Positions 13,101-24,774 of a DNA stretch of 64,000 bases are shown piece by piece (positions within the stretch are counted from its first letter, which is position 1; each line of letters begins with the position of its first letter). Under the pieces are notes generated by a model, which saw only the letters and a list, made by a program, of their open reading frames with translations, had not been told where the DNA came from and searched no databases. This stretch comes from Halichondria panicea (taxonomy: Eukaryota; Porifera; Demospongiae; Suberitida; Halichondriidae): positions 558,001 to 622,000 of the forward strand of contig NC_087382.1 in the NCBI RefSeq assembly GCF_963675165.1. Direction: 5' to 3'. A program made the translations under genes and the position numbers.

Positions 13101-14276
13101 AGGTCATGGACGTCATAATTATAGTCACTGTCAGCGCATTGATAGCTGATAATGCAGAGAGTATTAATAAGCTAGAACTATAGTCTACTGGTACAGTACA
13201 CTACACAAAATTAATAGCACAGTCAGAATTCTTACTTTTGGCACAGCCTCTTCTGTGTAGATTGGGACTTATATTCTCTGCCTCCATGTACACATGCATA
13301 ATCAATTTCTGAATACTTTAGTTTGTCGATAAAAGTTCTCTTTGGAGCCCTTCTTCTAGCTGCTTCAATACTCCTAGAGCTTCTTGAGTAACAAAATTAA
13401 CCTCTTCACACTTCTTAATAATTTCGGCCAGTTCCTCGAAAGAGCAGAACTCCTGGCCATTCTCAGGGGCGTTTCTAGAGATTGAAGCAGGAGGGTGCTC
13501 AAAAGTACAGAAAAAAAAAATGGAGCCGCGCGCATAGCGCGCGCGATTTTACACCCCCGCATTTATTGCGGCGTATCTTTCATACATCCAGCTCCTCCCC
13601 CATGCAGCCTTGCAGCAAAAAAGTACAGCACACTGCCCAAGAAAAGAGCGGCTCCTACTATTCTCCTCTAGAGCTTCTCTCTTCCATTCTAGTTCTGTTA
13701 CTATGTTACTAGACAAAGCATCTAGCTACAATAATTTTTCTGTGTATCTTCTTGTAAATGACAATACAATGTATAATGTTGTAGTTTGTAGCCCAGAGTA
13801 ATCTATAGTACCGGTACTATAGCTCATAGTTCCCTGCTAAATACACTCAAATGGGATCTAATGCATGCATAGCGTGATAATAAGACATAATTATGAGTCA
13901 GTCATCTTGTAGGATCTCCATGCACTATTCTTCTGGGGTACATCCTAGCAAACTGGTCAATCACAATGGGGATGTCCAGTCATTCTAGTGTTAGTCATTG
14001 CTTCTCAGTATCTCTCAGTGGAGCAAGAGTTGACTGGGATAGTGCAGAGGATCTTATGCATGCAATGGCAATACTGATTGCACATGCTCAATTGGGCGTG
14101 GTCATGACTTGTAATCGTTGTGTCAATGAGATAGAGCTGCACAGTTAGCTAGCTAGCTACTGAGTGATACGATTAGTTTCATGGTTGTCTGGGAGGACAG
14201 GGGGGTGCTCAAGCCCCCAAAGAGCCCCCCATTGTACACGCCACTGATTCTGTAGATGGAGCAAGTCTAGCGCCAT
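10115..14276 (-). pseudogene. MULE transposase with SWIM zinc finger, AT-hook and PHD finger, decayed
   Basis: Reading on the minus strand, the likely start is at 14276-14274 (MALDLLHLQ). A FAR1-like block ending EIRGEHNHDLSE lies near 12880-12990. The MULE catalytic domain is at 12345-11971 and includes PLYVLMVVDG and SDKDMTERTV. The region 11950-11423 ends in a SWIM finger with spacing CPCGFVSAMKLPCKH. An AT-hook KKRGRPKG is near 10665-10690. A C-terminal PHD finger starts WTCSICCIDL. Near 10215 the PHD is frameshifted and continues in another frame as WFHLKCVGLK to a CRSCH ending near 10140. Exon 1 is split by the insertion at 13464-14246. The architecture matches ZSWIM3/FAR1-related MULE transposases. 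Confidence 0.7.
13464..14246. mobile_element. 783-bp element nested in the MULE first exon
   Basis: The ends CAGGGGCGT and ACGCCACTG are imperfect inverted repeats, flanked by the direct repeat ATTCT (13459-13463 and 14247-14251). Removing the segment and one flank joins the transposase frame at LLHLQ/NGQEF, which supports the boundaries. The CAG...CTG termini suggest hAT-like, but a 5-bp duplication is short for hAT, so the class is open. No transposase was seen. Confidence 0.6.
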
Positions 14277-14313
14277 ATTGATTATACCCGGGTAACTTGC
14301 TACAGGAAGTTGC

Positions 14314-14350
14314 TAGCCTCTATCCCAGGCCGGCCTTGAATCGAGGCTAT
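14314..14350. mobile_element. 37-bp Mutator-type mini-element
   Basis: It starts TAGCCTCTATCCCAGGCC and ends GAATCGAGGCTAT, between 10-bp direct repeats AGGAAGTTGC (14304-14313 and 14351-14360). It is the smallest of three end-only elements in this window and is nested in the larger MULE of the same terminal family. Confidence 0.65.
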
Positions 14351-14713
14351 AGGAAGTTGCCAGAGCCAGAGGTGAAAGTTCACTATGCCGTAAATATAGC
14401 AAGGTACGTAAGCAGCCTTTACAGTGCCGTAAGAATAGTCACAGCGAAAGTTTTATTAGTCATAGATATCTGCGTGGGCAGTCCAACATCTCTAGCTCAG
14501 TATGCCCACGCTCATTTTCACCCTTCTACCACCCTTCTACCCTCACGCGACTTCCCGATACAGGCTCTCCTAACTCTACGTCTATTTCTTTCTTTATTCC
14601 TCCAATTAATACCGTATTTTATCTCATTGAACGATTAAGACAGTATTTTATCTTATTGAACGATTGTGATAAAGAACAGAAAAAGGAGAGCCTGTGTAGA
14701 GGCTAGCAATAAT

Positions 14714-15290
14714 AATGTTAAAAAACTACATTTATACATTAATACTTATAAGTATTTTTAAATAGTTGTTATAATTATTACATAAAAGTTGAATTGACGC
14801 TTTTTGTACTTCGTTAAAGCTACATTAATAAATGTCACCTCAGTTTCAATTGTTTTGACCATTAAAAAAATTGTTAAATTGATTAATTTTTTTTGTAGTG
14901 AACTGTGAACTTTTTGTTAATAAGTTAATTGATTAGATTATATTATAGTTCCGCCTTAAATTATTATGATAACATTGCCAAAATACCGGTATATAAATTA
15001 TATATATATTCGTGGTATATATAATTATACCCAAAATAGTCAAGAATTATGGCATGAACATAACTACATCGACAAAATATAATTCCTACCATGGGGTGTT
15101 TAAACGAGATGGGCATTTAATCAAGTAAATACGGTATACATACGTATATGAATAACAATTAACAATCGTGATATGTTGCAACAGAATTTCATTGTTTGTT
15201 AGGATTGCGTAGTTAATCAAATTGTACAAAATAATCAATGGCACGAGTTCGTACAAATATTACATTATGAGAATATAGACCACAAAAAGA
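14714..15290. other. AT-rich intergenic segment
   Basis: No gene was seen. It contains TATATA runs near 14990-15030 and a TTTAAACGAGATGGGC word shared with the left edge of the window. Confidence 0.5.
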
Positions 15291-15419
15291 GACAAAATGT
15301 GCGACAGTCTCAAAACAAGTTCAGGTCCTTGGTTGGGGACTTTTATGCTTGCAGAGCGGAAGCTGAGGACTCGACAGTTGCCTTGTCTCTGTGTGGCAGG
15401 GGAGTGAGGGTGTGTGAGG

Positions 15420-15450
15420 GTGAGGGTGTGTGTGTGTGTGTGTGTGTGTG
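15420..15450. repeat. (GT)n microsatellite
   Basis: A GT dinucleotide run sits within GTG-rich sequence. A further GT/GTCT run lies at 15687-15728. Confidence 0.7.
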
Positions 15451-15639
15451 CAGGAGGAGTGAGGGGGCATGTGTGTGCAGAGAGAGGAGGGTAACTACGT
15501 CTATTTGTGTTGAGTTTGACCTTCTATTAACTTTGTCATACTTCACTGAAATTCAAAGTTTCATATGGATTCCTTCTTAAAAGCACTTCTTATCTATATG
15601 CTGTAGAGCTGGTAAGCTCCAACTAGTTAAAAGTTAGCA

Positions 15640-16210
15640 TTTTTATGCCTCGAGGCGTAGCCGCACAAGGGATACGGTAAAGCTGACTGTGTGTGTGTCT
15701 GTCTGTCTGTCTGTGTGTGTGTGTGTGTATTCCAGCTATAACTGCTCAACGGTTACAATGCGACGAAAACTAACAGCTTCTATAGGCTTCTAGCCACGTT
15801 CTCTTGGATTTTGATTCGTGGATTAGCAAACTAAAGCTTCTTTCTCGAGTTATGGCTAGTTTGACTCACATTGAAGGCTGTTGCAGTCTCTTCAGAATCT
15901 TTTATAGCATCATCTGTCCGCACAAACTTTCTATTCAACATATGAGTTAGCCTTGCACTAAAGCGCTAGCTTTTTGTTAGCTACAATACTCAGAAAATAT
16001 CTGTTAAAACAGCTAGCTAGCAGTAGCCATTTGTGAAATTGATCTCTTTGGACACACCCTTTAATTATTCCTGTGGATGTAATGCGCATGCGCGCTCATT
16101 CCCCATGTGTGAGAAAATAATATCCAAGATCCAGATCCAGATCCTCCTGGCAGAATCATCTTTGTCTTGAGGGCCTGGTAAGCCACAAAACACTACCATA
16201 TAACAATATA
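15640..16210 (+). repeat. dispersed repeat, GAGGCGTAGCCGCA family
   Basis: It begins ATGCCTCGAGGCGTAGCCGCA, carries a GTCT/GT microsatellite, and continues through CTGCTCAACGGTTACAATGCG. It includes GCGCATGCGC near 16083 and ends near GGTAAGCCACAAAA. An inverted copy lies in the A1 intron (4050-4850). A shorter copy lies at 38877-39185, just downstream of A3. Confidence 0.65.
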
Positions 16211-16744
16211 GATAACAATATGCATGTACACAGGTCTTTTCTTCTTAGATATTATATACACTGAACTACAGATCCTGGAAGAATCAATTTTCTTCTTTCT
16301 TGATGTCCTGGTAAGCCACATAATACAATAAATAACAACTTACAATAGATGCATGTAAATAAGTCTTTTCTTCTCAGTGACTTTATATAGATAAGCTAAC
16401 TTTAATATAAAATTCATTATAGATAACACTCTAATACTTTTGAGCGAAAGCAAAAACATGGCGAGAGGCATTAGCACAGCACCAGCTTGAACACTAGTCC
16501 ATGTAGAAATCCCGGCATATTTGTCCACCACATAAAGCATAAATGAAGCCATAATTGACCACATAACTTCCGGGGCCAAACTCAGACTTTAATGCCCAAT
16601 AATACATGTATTTATGACCATGAATTAGAGAAATGGAAGGAATACATATAACCAAAACCTCTTAATGGTGCTTCTGCCCAATGTTTGAAGTACACCTATC
16701 CCACAGGAGCAGCCATTCCCCTAAAGACAGATCACAATAGATAA

Positions 16745-16815
16745 AAGCCACTCACAATTCAAGTTCCCTAACTTGAGCCAGGAGATGGTCCATTTCCAGA
16801 GACAATTCACTCCTA
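16745..16815 (-). other. possible coiled-coil exon, duplicated
   Basis: The minus-strand sequence reads SELSLEMDHLLAQVRELE between an AG acceptor and a TTGTGAGT donor. A second copy with one changed residue (MYHLL) is at about 18115-18185, together with about 150 bp of shared flank. The parent gene is not recognised, and the rest of the 16.2-18.9 kb interval shows no supported gene. Confidence 0.3.
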
Positions 16816-17794
16816 AAGCTGGAGAAAAATTATAGACAGTGAGATACAACATGTACCAACACCACTGTGACTGACTATAGGATTGCTATAACACGCCCAC
16901 ACACTGGTCGGTGGTTGGCTCTAGACCAAAATAACCATCAGTACTACATACACGTAAACAGAGGCAAATTTGTGTATTGTATGTATAGCACGGGCACGAG
17001 GGATTGTATGGTGTATATTGTACTGAAGCACGAGGGCTGAGTGCAATATACACCATGCATCCCGAGTGCATGTGTTTAGTTTATATCCCTAGCAACACAA
17101 AATACACCACAGCTTCTACACAAATTACTAGTCCCAGCTACTTGCATCTCCACTCAAAGATACCATCTGACCATTCAAGGTTGCTGTCGATCATTGGCAT
17201 GACGAGGCTTGACTCACAAAACGTTGGGCTCCTCGCTCGATGCTAGACAAGAGTAAAGCAGCCCCACCCCCCACAACGCTGCAAAACAGCCCTAACCCCA
17301 AAGGCAAAGCTGCAGAGCAACTCAAGCAGCCCCACTTCAAACTCTGCTGCAAAAAATCCACTCCCCAACTCTGACGATGCCTCTAACCAGTGACCGTGTC
17401 CTAGGACTATGTTCAAGCAGACAGAAAAAAATGGACAAACCTACATATGATTATTTATACTGTAAGCCTGTGCTACACGGCATTTAGTTTTTTGTAAAAA
17501 TGCCATGCATATCATTAAATCCCTCAAGGCTTTGTGGCCAGTGTATAGAATATGAGATTCAGTGCATTATGCTGCATATTGCACATAGCAACAGCATAGC
17601 AACGGGATATAAAATATTTGTATGGTATTAATTGAGGATTGCCATCACTTCCAAAATTCTGGCAAATCTACTGCTATAAATACAGGCCAATGCAATGTAC
17701 ACAGGGTGTCATACAGGATTTGGGGGAAATAAAGCATGCTTCTGAAAAGTAACCAGACATTTTGCTAAAAAACTGTTATTTCAATACCCTGTTA

Positions 17795-17989
17795 CCATAT
17801 AGCAAGAAATTTCTGCGGCCCAAAACTTCTGCGAATTCTGCGAATGAATGAGCAAACGCATGCAGTCCTCAAATGCTTATTAACCACGCCTAATTTAACA
17901 GTTGAAAGTTTAATTCGCAGAAATATTATCCGCAGACTGAAGGTATTTTTACAGCTATTCCTAGGCCGCAGAAATTTCTAGCTATACGG
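17795..17989. mobile_element. 195-bp MITE with TA flanks
   Basis: Ends CCATATAGCAAGAAATTTCTGCGG and its inverted partner CCGCAGAAATTTCTAGCTATACGG are flanked by TA dinucleotides. The termini resemble those of the elements at 28552-28744 and 60046-61456, so they probably form one Tc1/mariner-type family. Confidence 0.6.
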
Positions 17990-19611
17990 TAGTACGTATA
18001 GACACTCAATCAATACAACTAGTAGCTAGAGCAAATTTTAGGAGGGTGGGAATTGGAGCTAGAGGAGGGGATATCCCCCTTCCCCCCCACCCCTCTACAA
18101 AATAGATAAAGTCACTCACAATTCAAGTTCCCTCACTTGAGCCAGGAGATGGTACATTTCCAGAGACAATTCACTCCTAAAAGATGGAGGATATAGACAG
18201 TGAGATACATTGTACATGTACCAACACCACTGTGTCTGACTATAGAATTGCTATAACACGCCCACACACTGATCGGTGGTGTTTGGTACTAACCACCTCT
18301 AGACCAAAATAACCACCTCTTAGGCTAGTTACTACACACACGCAAACAAGAGGCATATGTGTGTGTTGAATTGAGATTGAGAGGATTGAAGATAACCATC
18401 ACTTCCAACATTCTGGTCACATCCACTGCTACAATACAAGCCAATGCAATGTCTACAGAACCATCTAGAGTTTAGGGAAGTAACAGAAAGAGTGTGCTAT
18501 TTGGTGCTATTGGTTGATAAGCACCACTCACTGATGAGCTTAGGTCCAGCTCCTGTCTCTTGTTACTCTGTGTTTAGCAATCAGCTCTAGCAGTAGTATC
18601 TATCCTACAGCAGCTAGGTCTCCAAACTGATTTATGTTGTGTCCTCTAACAATGCTGTCAAAAGTGAAGGTAAGCTCAGCAGCTGCAAAAGAGCCATTGA
18701 GCACAAGTTCTGCGTTTCACTTGCTTTCTAAATGACAGACACTAAAAGCTTTCTTATTAGGCACTCTTCAATTATAAGCGCTTATATTGTTCCTGGGATT
18801 ATAGGCACCTCCGCTTAATAACACACGTCTACGTGTATACAAGTCAACAAAGCTCTCAGAAAGAGACCTACAATGTATATAGTTGTCTGACATGCTATCA
18901 CTCACTTTTCCAGCATAAGTTTCTTATTGTCTATAATGATCTGATCCACTCCGGGTGTGTTGCTACCGCTGGTTGCTAGGTGGAGGTCCGCTAGTAAGCC
19001 TTCCTCGTTGGGGTCAAAGTTCACCTCACCTGGTTGGTACAAATCCTCAGGTCTGGTAGGGAGGGAAATACATGAACAGTAATAGTGTACGTGAATTCTG
19101 GCTAAAGCAATAATATTATTATAACTCTACAAACACAAACACATCTTCAAAAGTATACATGTAGCAAAGGCAATGGCTATAATAGTTTCAAGCAACTTCA
19201 CCATAACACAAGCACTGGCAAAGGTGAAATACTCGTGTCATTAGAGGCCATAACAGTGCTTGTAATACATGCACTCACGCACTCTTTAACATCATAACAA
19301 TTTCAAACACATTTCTACTATTCCGGACCATCCAAACAAATCAAAGCGCCCCATACAGCCCCATACATACAGTGTACATGTTGGCAGTACGTATATCCTG
19401 ATTGGCCAAGAATTCGATCTCCTCAGCAATGGTCTCTCTCCATGGTCTTGGCTATGTCACTGTGGTCCACCATAGGACTAGACAAAGCTTCCACCAAATA
19501 CAGGTAATAGTTTGGCCACTTTCTCCATGCTTCAAAAGAGACAGACTACACTTTCTTGACTGTTCTGGAATTAACTCTGGTCTTGACTCTAGTTCTCAAA
19601 AGCACGTTGTT

Positions 19612-19624
19612 TGCTGATTCAGCA
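19612..19624. promoter_or_regulatory. MARE-like palindrome upstream of A2
   Basis: TGCTGATTCAGCA lies 57 bases before the A2 start codon and is followed by ATTTTTGA. It is identical to the sites upstream of A1 and A3. Confidence 0.5.
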
Positions 19625-19680
19625 ATATTTTTGAAACAAGCGATTCATACAAAAGGGGGCGTATCTTGTAGCTGTACAAA

Positions 19681-22600
19681 ATGGCTGCAATGTTTTCTCT
19701 TCAAGATGACGCCAACTTGAGGGAGTTTGTGCTGGAGAATGTGGAGCACTTTGGAGATGAGAGAGTTCTAGGAACTGGCTCTTATGGCTCTGTTCAAGAG
19801 GTCAGTCACTGCATGCTCTGTTTCTGTGCACTGTCTCTAGTGTATCTGCTAGCTAGCTATTCAAGTGTGACTGCCTCCATGCACAGGTGATGATCAATGG
19901 TGAGGTGTATGCAGCCAAGAAGATCCACGAGGTTCTCCTGGAGACGGACGAGCGTGGTGGAGTGGCCAACATAGCTGGGAACTACCACCGAGAGTGTCGA
20001 CTCATGGCTCGCATCCGTCACCCCAACATCACCCAGTTCATTGGGCTGTGTTTCGTGACTGGCTCTCGACTGCCCCTCCTGGTCATGGAGAGGCTGGACT
20101 CAAGTCTGGACAATCTCCTGGAGTCCACTCCCAACATCCCCCTCTCTGTCTGCCAGTACATTCTGGTCTGTGTGGCTCGAGGGCTGCTCCACCTGCATCG
20201 TGAGTCCGTGGTCCATCGTGACCTCACTGCCAGGAACGTCCTGCTGACGGCATCTCTGAGAGCCAAGATCACTGACTTTGGTAACTCTCGTATCGTGAAT
20301 CTGGAGCCTGGTCGACTGGCCAGGACTCTGACAAGGTTTCCTGGGACACTGGTGTACATGCCGCCCGAGGCCCTCTCTGACAGAGGCCACAGTGTGTACG
20401 GACCCAGTCTGGACGTCTTCTCTTTCGGAGTGCTGCAATTATTTGCACTCACACAAGTATGTTATTCGTTGGTAAATTCCTATAATTGTTGATGACCTTC
20501 ACTCCTAATTACATATTCATACACTTAATCAGTACTGTGGTATATATGTAGATTCCTCTAAATGGTTGACCTTTTACTTGCAGCAAATGCATTGTGTACC
20601 AGAGGAGATAACGATAGGCGCGGTGCAGCTCAGGCAATTAGCCTTTGATTGAGCAATAATTATCCGCCCACGTCGTATGTTTTTGCTGAGAGTAATCAAA
20701 GGCTAATTACTTGAGCTGCACCGCACCTGTCGGACCTCCTCTGATTGTGTACTAATGGAATGATTGTGACACATGTACACTTCATACATACGTACATACA
20801 TGCAATCATGACACTCAGTATTGACATGCTCTTCCACTCCAGGTGTTTCCAGGAGATCTCCTTGCCCCCACGTACAGCGACCCCAACAACCCAGACCACC
20901 TCCTGGCTCGCTCAGAGTTTGAGCGTCGAGGTCTCTACACGGCTCTCCTTGAGAGGAGTCTGGCGGGTGGACGTGAACACCCTCTGTTTGGTCTGGTGAG
21001 GGAGTGTTTGGCCAACACCCCAGAGAGAAGACCGACCACCGCTGAGCTTCTCTCGTCTCTGGAGGAGGTGGGGAGGGAGATGGAAGGAGGACTGCTCCAG
21101 CTGGACATTGCACGAGTGAAGACTGCCAGGACCCTCAGGGCAAAAGAGAAGAGGATAGAGGCTCTACAGGTGAGTCCAGTCCAGTGCGCTAGTGGGTGCA
21201 AGGGTCTGACACTGCATGCTGTACTCTGTTCTCATGCAGAGAGAGGTGGTCGAGAAAGACAGGATACTGGAGAGGAAAGATGAGCAACTTGTACAGAAAG
21301 ACGATCAACTGGATCAGAAAAACGCACTTCTGGTACAAAAAGATGAGCAAGTAGCGGACAAAGATACTCAACTTGCTAGACAGCAACAGGTCAGTAGAAT
21401 TTTTACTTCACTTTTTACACGCAATTTCGTATTATGTTAACCATGCAAGTTAATAATTTCTCTTCATACAGATATTGAATAGTGTCCGTGCTGATGCTGC
21501 CACTAAAGATGGTGTGATTGCTGACAAGGACAGACAACTCAGTGAACAAGAGTCAAGGATAACTGATCTCATTTCCCAGAGAGAGGCTGCTCTAGTTGAG
21601 AGGGACGCTCTCTTACAGGTATTATAGTAGTCACCAAATGCACACACTCTTGTACTCTAGTAATGTACATGAGTGCAGAATTGTCCACTGATACAATAAT
21701 AATATTCATGTCTGTGTTCTAATTAGAAGATTTCCACCAACGTTCCCCTGTACAGGCACACGGGGTACAGATGGAACACAATACTGAGCTGGTCAGGAGA
21801 GACGCCATCATTCAACAGCAGAGACAGGTGAGATGAATCCATATTATTGCGGAGCTATAGTAGAAGCTTTGATGTTATAGTTTTGTACATTCTAGTGGAC
21901 TGGTGGTCTTCACCTCTTAAGCTTCAGTATAGCGGGTAATTTTTGGGGGGCAAAATATTCGTGGTTCAGCCATTTTGAGACATTTCGTGGGTAATACTTT
22001 CATGGTTGCTGCTTGTACTGCAAGTAAAGGTAGGCAAGGTCGCTTCATTCGTACAATATTCGTGGCCAGACCTTCAATCAGAAAACCATGAATATTTTGC
22101 CCCACGAAATTACCCTCCATACGATAATTAGAAAAAGTGATTTAGTGTGCATACAATTATTGCTACAAGTAACACTCGCTTGTTAGTAGACACTATCCTA
22201 ATTACACTCATTCATTATTCAGGGTCCCCCTCCCAGAGAGTTGAGACCTCCACTCACTCTGAAATGGAGAAGAGCAAAAGACATGCCGATCAAGATGGGC
22301 TACACAGTACAGAGTGTTATTATCAGTGACGCGGTGTATGTTGGTGGAGGCAGTGCAGGCGATGATTGTAACGTGTGTACAGTGATGAAGCTCGAGCAAG
22401 ATCAATGGACCAAACTACCAGAGTACACTGCCAAGTGGTTTGGTATGACATCACTCGCTAATCGACTAGTGCTAGTGGGAGGACGTGATCCAAGAAACAA
22501 CACACCCAGCAATCAACTTTCAGTGCTTGAGTCAGGGGAATGGACTCACCCGTACCCACCAATGAACATTGCTCGTCAATCCTCAACAGCTGTCTCCTTC

Positions 22601-23143
22601 AACAACCACATAATTGTAGCTGGTGGGCGTGATGGTGATGGTCGTATCTCCTCTGTGGAGGTGTTGGACGTGGCATCAAGAAGATGGTACATTGCTCAGT
22701 CACTACCTAACTCACGATCAGAACTGAAATCAACTCTCATAGGAAACACCCTCTACCTAATGGGAGGGTACGATCACACTGGGCCAACCAAGACAGTGCA
22801 CCACGTTGACTTCAATGAACTCATTGCCAAAGCCCTTTCCAACTCGGACACACCCACTCTCTGGCAGACCTTAGAGGAAGTGCCGCTCGAGTTGTCAGCT
22901 CCTCTCAGTATTGGGAGGTCACTATTAGCCGTTGGTGGAGCGAACGACAGAGTCAACCCAAGTTCATCGATCCACCTCTACCATCCTGACACCAGGAGGT
23001 GGTTGAAAGTAGGAGACCTGCCTACTGCACGATACTGCTGCACATGCTCAGTACTTCCTAGTGGAGAGGTTATTGTAGCCGGAGGACAGATACTAAATAA
23101 GATTAAAATCCAAACTGTGGATTTCTTCTCTATAAGTTCTTAG
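19681..23143 (+). CDS. A2: kinase-coiled coil-Kelch protein
   Basis: This is the best intact type A gene. Exons are 19681-19800, 19887-20456, 20843-21169, 21240-21389, 21472-21618, 21756-21827 and 22223-23143, all joined in phase 0. Residues about 33-40 form the glycine loop GTGSYGSV. The ATP-binding lysine is in YAAKK (about 51-52). HRDLTARN is near 150-157, DFG near 170-172, the MPPEA segment near 200, and RRPTTAELL lies in exon 3. All catalytic residues are present, and HRDLTARN is tyrosine-kinase-like. Exons 4-6 (about 123 residues) are charged coiled coil with repeated KDEQL-type heptads. The final exon (306 codons) is a six-GG Kelch propeller. A cytoplasmic signalling protein is inferred, as no signal peptide or membrane segment is seen. 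Confidence 0.85.
20600..20743. mobile_element. 144-bp foldback MITE in A2 intron 2
   Basis: The near-perfect hairpin arms start CAGAGGAG and end CTCCTCTG. They include GGTGCAGCTCAGGCAATTAG and its complement. The flanks are 9-bp duplications ATTGTGTAC (20591-20599 and 20744-20752). A1 has an uninterrupted version of this intron site near 3431-3445. Confidence 0.75.
21923..22128. mobile_element. about 205-bp MITE in A2 intron 6
   Basis: Terminal inverted repeats of roughly 40 bases share GGGTAATTT and GGGGCAAAATATTC, and the left end starts AGTATAGCGGG. A3 and B3 lack the insertion at the equivalent intron position (AAGCTAATTAGAGAAAG). Exact ends are uncertain by a few bases. Confidence 0.6.
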
Positions 23144-23328
23144 TTTTTTTCATGTCCTTCGTGTTATAATTATAAATTAATGATACTTTTCTAGCATAAT
23201 AATTAAAGTTGCAACTGAATTTTGATTGGCAGCTATTAAAAATTATGCAAAAACAATTAGTTGGTACATAATTAAATTTCCCGAATAGACAAGAAACCGA
23301 CAATAATTATACTAATTATGTGACAGTC

Positions 23329-24550
23329 TCATAACAAGTTCAGGTCCTTCCTTGCATGGTTGGGGTCTTGTCCGAGGGTAGGGTGGACGCCTTCTCCCAG
23401 AATCCAAAGTCTATCTCCTCTTCCGAGTCAGACAGTAAGAGGTGGGGCTCAAGAACTGAGGGGTTAAAGAGTCACATGGTCATAGTCATACTGAGTGGAA
23501 GTTTGAGGGCTTAGGAAGTAAGGGGTGAGAAAATTCAAAGCCAATTGACAGACATTTCCCTGTACACACCTAAACTGCATACATTGAAGCATACCTTGTA
23601 TACAAGTGCATGTACACACAGACTAGTAAGCATACTAGGTTCCCATTCTGTGTACTGTACATTCAATAGTACACAGTCGACTCATTGCACTGCATAACTA
23701 CACATTATACACACGTACCTTGTTCTTGATGAAGGTTCCTCAGTAGCCCCTGTCCATGGACCCATGTCTTCAGACTGTCCCTCACTGCTTATAGGCTGCT
23801 CACCAGACTGGAGATGGGCGTCATGTAAGGGCTGGGTGTCAGGGGAGTTTTTAGTCTCTGATGACAGACCATTTTCCATACTGCTGAGGTCTGTTAGCGT
23901 CTGAGTGGCCAGTTTACGCGAGGCCCCTCTCTTAGCAGCATAGTAGGCCTAAAGGTGTGTGTGTGTGTGTGTGTGGGGGGGGGGGGTCGTACATGATTTT
24001 ACATGGCACACCTTCAAATACAATACAGGGAAACACACATCATGTGCTGAATAGGACACACTATAGCTGACCTTGATTGACTTTAAGGGACTCTACAAAG
24101 TATGACACAAATGCATTTTCCAGCTAATGTACTCCGTACCTCCATTCTCAGTGCCTCTTCTTGTCTCCTCAACTGTAGGAGAGAGGAAACCATTGAATGA
24201 TATGAAAACACCACTCACACCAACACAGTGTAAAGCACAAACCAAACAGACACACTCAACCAGAATAACAGAACCAGCTCGGAATTGTCACCAATGCTTA
24301 CAAGACTCCATTGCAGTAGGCACTCACTCATCTCATGCTATAATGTACTGTACAACACACTGTACACTAACACAGGCTCAGAATTGTCATCTTCCTATGC
24401 AGTCTAGAGTCACTCATTTAGTTGCCTGCCCTTCTCATACCTATACGACGTTGGCTTCCTCAGTGCTTGCACCCGTAGACTGTACATGGTCTCTCTCCAT
24501 AGTCCTGGCTATGTCACTGTGGCCCACAATAGGACTGGACAAAGCTTCCA
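23329..24550 (-). pseudogene. AP1AR-like gene fragment, copy 3
   Basis: Minus-strand exons are visible. The exon 24140-24172 (11 codons, LRRQEEALRME) has a CTACAG acceptor and a GTACGG donor. The YYAAKR exon lies at about 23719-23949. The last exon, 23329-23455, contains SDSEEEIDFGFWEKAST, but its C-terminus is altered by a small insertion near 23350. The TEEE and PEDLYQPG exons are absent. An antisense death-domain relic is at 24480-24550. It is almost identical to copy 6. Confidence 0.4.
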
Positions 24551-24648
24551 GACAGTGAAATGTTTGGCCACTTGTTCAATTTCTTGTTTCAACTCCTGAT
24601 CCTGTTCTCTCTCTCTGGTCTACATGTAAAAGTAGACACGTGCATGTT

Positions 24649-24661
24649 TGCTGATTCAGCA
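24649..24661. promoter_or_regulatory. orphan MARE-like palindrome
   Basis: TGCTGATTCAGCA is followed by a decayed GGGTGTGTCTTG promoter box at about 24686-24698, but no type A coding exons follow. The duplicate site is at 51138-51150. Confidence 0.4.
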
Positions 24662-24774
24662 ATGTTATTGCATGTGACAAGAAAAAGGGTGTGTCTTGCT
24701 GCAAAAGGATCTCAATCTCATGTTCTCTTACTCTTCTCTCGTACTTGTGTATCTACACGAACTCCTAGCTAGCT

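Larger units (their letters stand above)
9473..14705 (-). mobile_element. autonomous-type Mutator-like element, 5.2 kb
   Basis: The ends are TAGCCTCGTTCCCAGGCC at the left and AGCCTGTGTAGAGGCTA at the right, with an 8-bp target duplication GCAATAAT (9465-9472 and 14706-14713). The terminal inverted repeats are long and degenerate. 9475-9640 pairs with 14500-14705, and 9978-10068 pairs with 14363-14455 over the shared segment CGCTGTGACTATTCTTACGG. The interior holds a minus-strand MULE transposase with AT-hook, SWIM and PHD regions. Two younger elements sit inside it (13464-14246 and 14314-14350). The transposase is broken, so this copy is probably immobile by itself. Confidence 0.8.
15297..19495 (-). 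pseudogene. AP1AR-like fragment, copy 2, rearranged
   Basis: The exon 18906-19052 is clear on the minus strand. It contains PEDLYQPGEVNFDP and ends KKLMLEK at a GTGAGT donor. A remnant of the usual last exon, with the words for KDLNLF then stop, is at about 15297-15335. The YYAAKR and TEEE exons were not found between them. Two coiled-coil exon candidates of unknown relation occur instead, near 16745-16815 and 18115-18185. At 19420-19495 is the antisense death-domain relic. Identity with AP1AR is tentative and function is unlikely. Confidence 0.35.

Noticed and set aside
16340-16579. Hydrophobic minus-strand frame of 79 codons as a membrane protein
   Set aside because: No splice support, no homologous copy and AT-rich context. 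Chance is more likely.
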